From Bdellovibrionales bacterium (lineage in GTDB: Bacteria > Bdellovibrionota > UBA1018 > CAIMNF01): a DNA stretch of 64,000 nucleotides. Under the pieces are notes generated by a model, which was not told the DNA's origin, made no database searches, and saw only the letters and a list, made by a program, of their open reading frames with translations. Position numbers and translations under genes: made by a program. The DNA is taken from assembly GCA_947502835.1 (NCBI GenBank), contig CANNBJ010000006.1:62001-126000 (forward strand), read 5' to 3'. Shown here in pieces: positions 25,370-33,059 of the stretch (its first letter is position 1; every line of letters begins with the position of its first letter).

Positions 25370-26077
25370 ATGCTCTCACTTGACGAACGGAAGCGGCGCG
25401 CACTAACGATCCAGAGCTGGCTTCAAAATCAGTACCCGGATCCCAAGCCCCCCTTGGACCATTCGAATGCCTACACATTTCTTGTCGCGGTCGCACTCTC
25501 CGCGCAAACCACGGATGCACGAGTGAACCTTGTGACGCCTTCCCTCTTTGCTGAGGCTTCGACGCCCAAGGCGATGGAGCGTTTGGGTGCAGCAAGGATT
25601 CTTCATCACATCAAGACCTGTGGCCTCGCGCCGACGAAAGCCAAGAATCTTGAAAAAATGGCAAAAATCCTGAACGAGCGGTACTCCGGGCAGGTCCCGG
25701 ATACGTTTGAAGCACTGGAGAGCCTTCCCGGAGTTGGTCACAAAACAGCGAGTGTTGTGATGAGCCAGATTTTTAATGTCCCCGCCTTCCCCGTTGACAC
25801 ACATGTATTCCGCCTCGCAAAACGATGGAAACTCGCCTCAGGAAAGTCCGTGGAAGAAACAGAAACACGCCTCAAGCAAGTCTTTCCGGAGGAGGAATGG
25901 AGCCGCACTTCACTCAGGATCATCTTTTACGGAAGGGAGTTCTGCTCTGCGCGCGGTTGTGACGGGCGAACCTGCCCGCTCTGTGTAGAGCTCAACGGCA
26001 GGAAGGAACCTCGAGCCTCGTCCCGTCTTCCGAAGAAAAAGACCCAGCCCCGGAAACGTCCGTCTCCTTCAAACTGA
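25370..26077 (+). CDS. nth: Endonuclease III (DNA glycosylase/AP lyase)
   Basis: The product is 235 residues from the ATG at 25370. It excises oxidised pyrimidines. The helix-hairpin-helix LPGVGHKTASVVM holds the catalytic lysine (a MutY would lack it), and the catalytic aspartate is in FPVDTHVFRLAKR. Four cysteines near the C-terminus should bind a 4Fe-4S cluster, but their spacing is C-x4-C-x4-C-x2-C rather than the C-x6-C-x2-C-x5-C of E. coli Nth. A basic tail of about 25 residues follows. The 3' end overlaps the convergent protease gene by 86 bp. Confidence 0.95.
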   Translation: MLSLDERKRRALTIQSWLQNQYPDPKPPLDHSNAYTFLVAVALSAQTTDARVNLVTPSLFAEASTPKAMERLGAARILHHIKTCGLAPTKAKNLEKMAKILNERYSGQVPDTFEALESLPGVGHKTASVVMSQIFNVPAFPVDTHVFRLAKRWKLASGKSVEETETRLKQVFPEEEWSRTSLRIIFYGREFCSARGCDGRTCPLCVELNGRKEPRASSRLPKKKTQPRKRPSPSN

Positions 26078-27284
26078 ACGGAACTTTTCCGGAAGCAATC
26101 GCGGACTCGGCACGCCACTCCGCCCGAAGTTCGTGGTTGACTCCTTTTCTGAAATTCGCCTCGGTCGCCTCAAACCGCTCCCCTTTTTTGCACATGGGTG
26201 CGGAAAAATAGCGTTTCCGGAGGGATGTCATCGTCGGCACGGGGGACCAGATCTCCTCCGGCCCGGCACCGGGAAGAAGGGATTCGCGAAACTCCCCGAT
26301 CATTTCGAGGTAGGACTTGGGCGAAAAATGGGTAAACGGGGGAATTGAGTGACAAGAGGGTGCTTCCGCAGGGTTGATTTGAAACATGCACCGGGTTTGA
26401 CTTCCGATTCCCACAAGTCCGTAGGAATCATCCAACAGAAACTCGCGAAGCTCCCGCTCCACATCAAAGTCCTGCTTGAACGTGAGATAGCCTTGAACGA
26501 TTCCCGCAACTTCGCCGTCCTCATTGAGAATGGCAGCCCCGGAATTTCCGGGTTGAATGTTGCAATCACCAAAGGTCATGAGCGGGGTGTCGGAGGAATT
26601 GAGCATGGGATAAAGGAAGGTGGCATGACTGGCCCTGCACTGGAGAAAATTCTGGATTCCGCCGTAAACACCGGAAATGCCTTGATCCATCTGGACTCTG
26701 AGAATCCGTACCTTCTCCTGATCGGAAAAACCGCGCTTTGAAACCTTCAAAGGCTTTCGATCGGTAATGGGATGATCCAGCTTCAGGATCGCATAGTCCT
26801 GACTGCTGATCCCGCTTTCTCCGGACCGATACTCGATCTCAAAACACCCCGCATGCCGGGACGGGCGCTCTCCATCCCCGGAGAAGTGAACAAAGACCGA
26901 GCCCTTGCAGGGAAGCGACTTGAGCCTCGAGGACCAACCCATCAGGGAAAGACTTTTGTCGACACAGTGATCATTCGTAAGGACGCGATCCTCGGAGATC
27001 AGCACCCCGGTACATCGCTCAAGTCCCTGATCCGTTGCCACTGCAATCAAAGCCACGGCTGGCTCACACTCTCCTTCGATCGTGCAGTGAAGAGCGCCGG
27101 ACCGCGCAGCCGCCCGTGCCTTGCTTCTTCTCTCGGCTGCCTCGCCGGAAAAGGGATCGATCCGGTTCGGATGAACTCCCCGCGCGAGGTCCACAGTCCT
27201 CGGCCCGCAAGAGCCAAGAAGCCAGGAGAGGAGGATGATCCCCATCAACGCAACACCTGAATGTCCGAGCGGCTTTCTGATCAC
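25992..27284 (-). CDS. Trypsin-like serine protease lipoprotein
   Basis: The product is 430 residues from a GTG. A signal peptide ends in the lipobox LLGSC. The chymotrypsin-fold triad is visible: His in VLTNDHCVDKS, Asp in DYAILKLDHPI and Ser in NIQPGNSGAAI. Several cysteine pairs suggest disulfides. After the catalytic domain an extra region of about 130 residues of unknown role extends to the end and is encoded opposite the nth tail. It is probably an envelope protease; the target is unknown. Confidence 0.88.
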   Translation of the reverse strand: MIRKPLGHSGVALMGIILLSWLLGSCGPRTVDLARGVHPNRIDPFSGEAAERRSKARAAARSGALHCTIEGECEPAVALIAVATDQGLERCTGVLISEDRVLTNDHCVDKSLSLMGWSSRLKSLPCKGSVFVHFSGDGERPSRHAGCFEIEYRSGESGISSQDYAILKLDHPITDRKPLKVSKRGFSDQEKVRILRVQMDQGISGVYGGIQNFLQCRASHATFLYPMLNSSDTPLMTFGDCNIQPGNSGAAILNEDGEVAGIVQGYLTFKQDFDVERELREFLLDDSYGLVGIGSQTRCMFQINPAEAPSCHSIPPFTHFSPKSYLEMIGEFRESLLPGAGPEEIWSPVPTMTSLRKRYFSAPMCKKGERFEATEANFRKGVNHELRAEWRAESAIASGKVPFSLKETDVSGAGSFSSEDGTRLEVPSCR

Positions 27285-27354
27285 AGGAAACGGGGTAGCA
27301 CGGCACGGATTAAATGAAAAGGATTTATTAAATTAATTTGATTGAGTCAGGGGA

Positions 27355-28323
27355 TCAAACGGATTCATCCTGGGGTGCCCCGGGGCTTGAAATCCTTGAG
27401 CTGATCGGTCCAAGATTGTGAAGGCTTTGGACGGTCTTCACCTTTGGCTGATACCCGAATGTCTTTCGGAATAAATCATCGGACAGGATGGTCGGGTATT
27501 TGAAGAACTCAAGGAGATAGGGAGGAAAGGGAATCTTGCCGATCTCCGCAAGCAGCCGGACCAGTGAGGCGGTAATCAACGGAGGTACGGGCACTGCAAC
27601 CGCCTGTGCGTGTCGAATGGCGTGGCTCAGCGCGATCACGCCCTCGCCTGCCACATTGAAGATCCCGGGAACCGGATTCTCTAACGCCAGAATCAATGCG
27701 CGCGCGAGATCCTTCTCGTCAATGAACTGCATGAGTGGATCAAATCCGAATACGCGTGGGCAAATCCCGGAACGCAGAAGGGAACAAATCGTGTTTCGGA
27801 CATGCTTTCCGATCACATTCGTGGGCCTTAGAATGGTGGTGCGAACCTCACGCACTTTCCACATGAAATGAGTCGCTGCATGGTCCATTTCAACGGCATC
27901 GGAGAGCTCCGGAAAACCCTGGGATGCCCTGAGTGGAGCATCCTCCCCGATCACGAGTGGATTCAAGCGATGAGCCCCATACACATGGTAAGTGCTCAAA
28001 ATCACCAAGTTCTTCACGCCATGGGTCCGGCAAAGCTCAAGGAGCTTTTGGGTACCGATCACGTTCATCTGGAAGCGGTAGTGTGGTGAGTACTTTTGGC
28101 TCTCGCGAATTCGTCCAAGATGCAGAACTGCATCGAATTGATGCCTCTTGAACACCTCATCCAGTTTTCGACTGTGGTAATCGGCAACAATGAACTCGCC
28201 CGGAAAATGGGTTTCACTCGGGCAGGGCCTCGGATCCACCCCCACCCACTCGTATTTCGGCGAAAGCGCACTGGCAACAAGCCGTGCGATCGCTCCGGAA
28301 GCCCCCGTCACAAGAACCTTCAT
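27355..28323 (-). CDS. NAD-dependent epimerase/dehydratase (extended SDR)
   Basis: The product is 322 residues. The Rossmann loop VTGASGAIARLVASAL is at the N-terminus, with FDAVLHLGR and YRFQMNVIGTQKLLELCR following. The usual Y-x-x-x-K catalytic pair is altered: STYHVYGAHRLNP has a tyrosine but no lysine at the expected place. The substrate may be a sugar nucleotide or lipid-linked sugar. The start overlaps the stop of the acyltransferase gene by 4 bp, so the two are co-translated and may act on one envelope lipid. Confidence 0.85.
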   Translation of the reverse strand: MKVLVTGASGAIARLVASALSPKYEWVGVDPRPCPSETHFPGEFIVADYHSRKLDEVFKRHQFDAVLHLGRIRESQKYSPHYRFQMNVIGTQKLLELCRTHGVKNLVILSTYHVYGAHRLNPLVIGEDAPLRASQGFPELSDAVEMDHAATHFMWKVREVRTTILRPTNVIGKHVRNTICSLLRSGICPRVFGFDPLMQFIDEKDLARALILALENPVPGIFNVAGEGVIALSHAIRHAQAVAVPVPPLITASLVRLLAEIGKIPFPPYLLEFFKYPTILSDDLFRKTFGYQPKVKTVQSLHNLGPISSRISSPGAPQDESV

Positions 28324-29276
28324 TTTGCAGCCCCCGTAAAAATATGTTCTCCCCTGATCTTGAGACCCTCATTGATTTCTCCCTGAAGGGCTTCCTTCAC
28401 TCTTTGGACCTTCTCACGGATCTGGTCTTCATCCTCCTTGGCATCGCCCTCAAAATAAAGCGGCTCACCAAATCGCACGGTCACCTTGGAAGGGAGAGGG
28501 ATCAGACCCAAGGGGCCAAGAAGCGGAAAGAAGGGAGTAATGGGGAAATACGGTGCTCCGAGAAGCTTCGCAAGCACCTCGAAATTGTAAACGCTTGGAT
28601 AGGTTTCTTCGGTTCCGATGATTGCAACCGGAACGATGGGGCTCTTGGTTTCAAGAGCAAGCCTCATGAAGCCAGTCCCGAATCTCTGCAATTGATATCT
28701 GTCCTTGAATAGTTTTCCAGAGCCCCTCACTCCTTCCGGAAACACAAGAACCGACTGGTCATGATCCAAAAGCTCCCGGCAGTTCATCGGGTCCCCGACC
28801 ATGGCTCCGATCCGGGTGAACAGGGAGCTGACAAACGGTACCGTCGGAACCCACCTCTCCACCATGGCTCGAGCAACCCGCGGCGGTTCACCGTCCATGA
28901 AAAGGGCCAGCCCCGCCATCATCGCATCAAGAGGGATTTGCCCCCCGTGATTTCCGATGAAAAGCGCCCTGCCTTGGGGCACGCGGTTCACACCGGAGGT
29001 CTCAACGCGGAAATACTTGTGATACAGAAGGTAAAGAACGGGCGCGAATTTTCGAAGAGTCTCGGGATGCAATCCCCAACGATCAAATCCCGCTGAATTG
29101 AGCTCCACATTCAGGCGACTCAGCCGATCTTCCAATCCGGGCACTTCGATCCACTCGAAGTGTTCCCACTTCTTGATGAAGTCCTTCACCTGCTCCAAAT
29201 CCGTTTCCATGAGTGCGCGTTTGATTCCCATCTTGACTCGAACAGGATAGCCCGTTCCGGGGAAAAGGGATAGCAT
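28320..29276 (-). CDS. PlsC-like lysophospholipid acyltransferase
   Basis: The product is 318 residues. The acyltransferase motifs are in order: NHGGQIPLD (NHx4D type), the FPEGVRG motif in SVLVFPEGVRGSGKLFK, and the proline-containing SPIVPVAIIGTEETYP. It transfers acyl chains to a glycerophospholipid or related acceptor at the inner membrane. The start is uncertain: the ATG at 29276 and the internal one at 29231 both lack a clear ribosome-binding site. It follows cheB by 24 bp on the same strand, so it may be on the tail of the che transcript. Confidence 0.85.
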   Translation of the reverse strand: MLSLFPGTGYPVRVKMGIKRALMETDLEQVKDFIKKWEHFEWIEVPGLEDRLSRLNVELNSAGFDRWGLHPETLRKFAPVLYLLYHKYFRVETSGVNRVPQGRALFIGNHGGQIPLDAMMAGLALFMDGEPPRVARAMVERWVPTVPFVSSLFTRIGAMVGDPMNCRELLDHDQSVLVFPEGVRGSGKLFKDRYQLQRFGTGFMRLALETKSPIVPVAIIGTEETYPSVYNFEVLAKLLGAPYFPITPFFPLLGPLGLIPLPSKVTVRFGEPLYFEGDAKEDEDQIREKVQRVKEALQGEINEGLKIRGEHIFTGAAK

Positions 29277-29300
29277 GGCGGCAAATTGTCGGAAAGAAGG

Positions 29301-30704
29301 TCATGCGGCTTTTCGTTGACTGAGCCACTGAATCAGTTTTGATGCAATCTCGCCCAGGGGCAAAATCTCTCCTGCTGCGCCCAGGCAAATCGCCTCTCGC
29401 GGCATGCCGAAGACCGCACAGCTGGCTTCATCTTGAGCAATGGTCCGGGCACCTGCTGTTTTCAACTTGAGCAGACCCTTGGCGCCATCACCCCCCATTC
29501 CCGTAAGGATGACGCCGATGCAATTCCCGCCGCAAGCAGCAACAACAGAATCGAAAAGGTAATCCACTGACGGCTTGTGCCGGTTTACCGGAGGGGAATC
29601 GTCGATTGAAATGAACATCCTCCCGTCATTTCTCTTGCGGATCTGCATTTGTCGCCCCCCGGGAGCGATGTACACATTTCCAGGAAGCACCTCGGCACCG
29701 TGAACCGCCTCCGAAACCCCAAAGGGACAAAGGGAATTCATCCGGTCGGCAAATGCCTTCGAGAAGACGGCGGGAATATGCTGTGTGATCACAATCGGGG
29801 GGATCATCGCCGGAAGTTCGGTAAGGACTTTCCGAAGCGCCTCGGTTCCACCCGTGGAGGATCCGATCGCAATCAAACATTTCGGGTCAAGTGCTCCGTG
29901 CGACATCACGGGATTCTTTCTCGGAACCCCGCCCGCCACGCCCAAAGGTCCGCTTTTTGCTGTGGTGGCGAGTTTCGCAGTGGCCGCTCCCTTGATTTTT
30001 TCCACAATCACCGGGGCCGCATCCTCAAGTTCAGACGCACTCGGCTTTTGCACATAATCAACCGCCCCTGCCTCAAGGGCCTGAAGCACACGACTTCCCT
30101 CTTCCATGCCGATGGAAGTGATCATCACCGTGGGAACAGGATGATGGGGCAGGTATTGCTTGAGAAAGGCAAGCCCGTCCACCTCAGGCATTTCTAGATC
30201 CAGAGTGATCACGTCCGGCTTCAGCTTTTGAATCATCGGAAGCGCGGTAGAAGGCCGATCCGCAGCTCCGACCACCTCGAGCTGGGGATCATCCCCCATG
30301 ATTTTCGCCAAAAGATTCCGGATGGTCTTGGAATCATCGACGATCAAAACCTTGATCTTCTTTGCGACGTGGATTTTTCCCTCCTTCGGGAAAAAGCGCA
30401 CTTCAAACGTGCCCTCCCGGATCGCAGTGTTGATGACACGGTACCGTTTCGAGGCCAAATATTCCGTTATTTTCTGGATCAATTTGGAGGAACCTACCAT
30501 CTTGAACCCTGCGGGAATCCCCACCGCACCCTTCAGGATTTCAAAGCCGGTCTCCAAATCCCCCTCGTGAAACCAGCGCGAGCTGACCCAAACAGCCGCG
30601 GATTCCTTGATGCCTTGCGCGACCCAGAACACACCGTCGAACAGGATGATCTTGTCCTGATCGGGGTGACTCGCGGAAAACAGGGTGAGATGTTTGAAGC
30701 CCAT
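29301..30704 (-). CDS. cheB: Chemotaxis methylesterase CheB with an extra N-terminal domain
   Basis: The product is 467 residues, about 110 longer than usual. Residues 117-235 are a receiver domain with Asp169 in VITLDLEMPEVDG. Residues 275-460 are the methylesterase with the intact triad Ser283 (GSSTGG), His309 (ITQHIPA) and Asp406 (TGMGGDG). It removes methyl groups from chemoreceptors when phosphorylated by CheA. The first 115 residues are extra; the part from VGSSKLIQKITEYL to VRFFPKEGKIHV recalls the end of CheD, but no CheD catalytic Cys-His pair is present. It starts 3 bp after the CheR-fusion gene. Confidence 0.92.
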   Translation of the reverse strand: MGFKHLTLFSASHPDQDKIILFDGVFWVAQGIKESAAVWVSSRWFHEGDLETGFEILKGAVGIPAGFKMVGSSKLIQKITEYLASKRYRVINTAIREGTFEVRFFPKEGKIHVAKKIKVLIVDDSKTIRNLLAKIMGDDPQLEVVGAADRPSTALPMIQKLKPDVITLDLEMPEVDGLAFLKQYLPHHPVPTVMITSIGMEEGSRVLQALEAGAVDYVQKPSASELEDAAPVIVEKIKGAATAKLATTAKSGPLGVAGGVPRKNPVMSHGALDPKCLIAIGSSTGGTEALRKVLTELPAMIPPIVITQHIPAVFSKAFADRMNSLCPFGVSEAVHGAEVLPGNVYIAPGGRQMQIRKRNDGRMFISIDDSPPVNRHKPSVDYLFDSVVAACGGNCIGVILTGMGGDGAKGLLKLKTAGARTIAQDEASCAVFGMPREAICLGAAGEILPLGEIASKLIQWLSQRKAA

Positions 30705-30707
30705 GTC

Positions 30708-32552
30708 CTAGTTCTTTCCGAAAAACTCGGTTCCCATGAATGCAAAACTGGTATAGGGAAAGACATCCGTCGCATACAACTGGAGACTCTCCGTACCCTT
30801 GCCCTCGCCCAGATCCTCCAGCAACAACTGCCCGAAATGCCAGGTCTTCAAAAGCTGGGAGGCTGATCGACCCAGTTCGCCCAAGACCCCGACCCCGACC
30901 CGGTCCGATCCGTGCAGGGATGGCAGAACGGCAAGAGCCTTGTGATAGTCGAGAACCCAAATCTCGCCCGGTTTCGCTTTGGCAACAACCGAATCCGGTG
31001 CCGATACCGCACGGCCCGACATCTTGCTCAATTGGGCGGCGATTGCGGGAAGATTCCCCTCGACCCCCTCGAACAGCAGGTACACCGGAGGTTGAACCCC
31101 CTCAAGTTCCTTCAAAAAAGAGGCAGTTTTCCTCATCTGCCCCATTCCCGTGACGAGGACCCTGGCCTTCGACTCGGGATTTGCGATCTCTAGTTTTTTC
31201 TTGAATTGGGAATCCAGATCCACCGGCTTGCTGCCGCCGGCACGCTTGAGAAGGATTGCGGACTTCAGCTTTGCCCGGATCTCCTCGCCCCTCTCCTGGA
31301 GTTTGTTCAGCGCCGGCTTCTCGATAAAGTCGGATGCTCCGAGCTCAAGAGTCCTCATCGCAAGATCCGATTGGTCCCGTGAAACCGAACTCACCATGAC
31401 AACGGGAGGATGATGAAGGGAGAAATTCTTCTCCAGATACTCCACCCCGTTTTGCTCGGGCATGTGAATGTCCAGAGTGACCACATCAACATTCTCGAGC
31501 TTCTTCAGCTTTTCCGCAGCATCGATTCCGTTCACAGCGCTTCCCGCGATTTCAAAACCGTGCTCGCTTTTCAGGATCTGTTTCATCAAGGAATGAACAC
31601 TCGGTGAATCATCAATACAGAAAACCCGGATCGCACGCGTTCCGCTTTCCGGCACCTGAATGCCTTCCCGGATGGGAATCACAGGGGTTTTCTGAGCCTC
31701 TTTCTCGCGGGCCCGGTAAATGGAAGGACCCTCGCTCTTCAAATCGAACCCAAGGCCATTCAGGGTCTCGGAAATCCCGATGAAAAAGTATCCCTGCGGC
31801 TCAAGATGCCTGAGAAGCATGGCCGTGCTCGTCCGGATCTGCTCCGGGGTGAAGTAAATGAAAACATTCCTGCAAAAGATAATGTCGAATTTCTGCCCCT
31901 CGAAACGATCCTTGAAATCGAGCAGGTTTGCCTGCTCGAATCTCACCGCATCCCTGATGGAACCCTTTGCCTTCACGAACTCGGCGATGTCACCCGTCCC
32001 GCGCGCCCAATGGTTTCCGAGATACGCAAGAGGGACTTCACGGATTTCCCGTCGCGGATACACGCCGTTTCGAGCGATCCTGATGGACTGTTCATCGACA
32101 TCGGTCCCGAGGATCCGGAACTTCAAATCGGCTCCGTAACTCTGCAGGTGATATTTCAGATACATGGCAAGGGAGTACACTTCCTGCCCCCGCGAGGCTG
32201 CTGCAGACCACACATTCAGGGTTTTGTCGGCGCGCTTCCGGATTTCCGGCACCAGGGCGGGGAGCGCCTTCTCGGACAGGAACTCGAAATGACTGAACTC
32301 GCGGAAGAAGTACGTATAGTGCGTGGTCAGCAGGGAGACAATGTGCTGAATCTCGGCCTTTTCATTGCCCTCGTAATACACTTGATAGTCATCGAGGGTC
32401 CGGTAGCCCAGATCCTGCACCCGTTTCGTCAATCGGGTCTGGACCATCGACCGCTGCTTGTCGCCAAGCTGAACTCCTGTCATCTTGGTGACCTCAAGTG
32501 CGAGGTGCTCACAAAGATCGGGGTATTTGAGTTTTCTGACCGCTGTGCTCAT
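30708..32552 (-). CDS. cheR: CheR methyltransferase fused to a receiver and a degenerate CheB-like domain
   Basis: The product is 614 residues. Residues 1-285 are CheR: TTHYTYFFRE, NVWSAAASRGQEVYSLAM for SAM binding, RILGTDVDEQSI and FDIIFCRNVFIYF. Residues 308-430 are a receiver with Asp361 in VVTLDIHMPEQNG and a lysine in FIEKPAL. Residues 463-585 can be aligned by eye to the CheB methylesterase, but the three catalytic positions read Gly471, Glu495 and Arg562 instead of Ser, His and Asp. The last 25 residues are unassigned. It methylates chemoreceptor glutamates; the dead domain may bind receptors or regulate CheB. Confidence 0.9.
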   Translation of the reverse strand: MSTAVRKLKYPDLCEHLALEVTKMTGVQLGDKQRSMVQTRLTKRVQDLGYRTLDDYQVYYEGNEKAEIQHIVSLLTTHYTYFFREFSHFEFLSEKALPALVPEIRKRADKTLNVWSAAASRGQEVYSLAMYLKYHLQSYGADLKFRILGTDVDEQSIRIARNGVYPRREIREVPLAYLGNHWARGTGDIAEFVKAKGSIRDAVRFEQANLLDFKDRFEGQKFDIIFCRNVFIYFTPEQIRTSTAMLLRHLEPQGYFFIGISETLNGLGFDLKSEGPSIYRAREKEAQKTPVIPIREGIQVPESGTRAIRVFCIDDSPSVHSLMKQILKSEHGFEIAGSAVNGIDAAEKLKKLENVDVVTLDIHMPEQNGVEYLEKNFSLHHPPVVMVSSVSRDQSDLAMRTLELGASDFIEKPALNKLQERGEEIRAKLKSAILLKRAGGSKPVDLDSQFKKKLEIANPESKARVLVTGMGQMRKTASFLKELEGVQPPVYLLFEGVEGNLPAIAAQLSKMSGRAVSAPDSVVAKAKPGEIWVLDYHKALAVLPSLHGSDRVGVGVLGELGRSASQLLKTWHFGQLLLEDLGEGKGTESLQLYATDVFPYTSFAFMGTEFFGKN

Positions 32553-32560
32553 GTGATTTC

Positions 32561-33058
32561 CTATGCTGCGGATTTGTTCCCTGATTGTTGGTTTCTTTGG
32601 ATGGCGCTTTGATCCTCGAGATTCAGGCTTTTGGCAATGTCGAGAAACAAAATCAGCTTGTTTTCCTTGCGATACACACCCGTGATGAAATCAGTCGCCC
32701 GGGACGACTGGATGTCGGGCTTGGGGGCGATCTCGCCCGCATCGGGACTCAGAACCGTATTCACCGAATCCACCACCACCCCGATCGAGACGCCGCCGAG
32801 ATCACAGATGATGACCGTGGTCTCCTCGCTTTTTACGGCTTTCACACCGAGTTTCTGGCGCATATCCATGACCGAAATCACCTGACCCCGCAGATTCATG
32901 ATTCCAAGAAAGTACGGCGGTGTGTAAGGCACGGGTGTGTACTCGGGCATCGCAATCACTTCTCTCACCGCGAGCAGCGGAACCGCATACTCCTCCGATC
33001 CCAGGGAAAAACTCAGGAACCTCTCGCGTCCGTTCATTGATGCCTTGCTCTCGCCCAT
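32561..33058 (-). CDS. cheW: Chemotaxis coupling protein CheW
   Basis: The product is 165 residues. The CheW SH3-like double barrel is clear: FSLGSEEYAVPLLAVREVI, PPYFLGIMNLRGQVISVMDM and IGVVVDSVNTVL. It links chemoreceptors to CheA. AGGAG lies 9 bases before the ATG at 33058, inside the end of cheA; an internal ATG at 33037 is an alternative. The cheA stop overlaps the region just before the start, as expected for a tight operon. Confidence 0.95.
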   Translation of the reverse strand: MGESKASMNGRERFLSFSLGSEEYAVPLLAVREVIAMPEYTPVPYTPPYFLGIMNLRGQVISVMDMRQKLGVKAVKSEETTVIICDLGGVSIGVVVDSVNTVLSPDAGEIAPKPDIQSSRATDFITGVYRKENKLILFLDIAKSLNLEDQSAIQRNQQSGNKSAA

Positions 33059-33059
33059 A

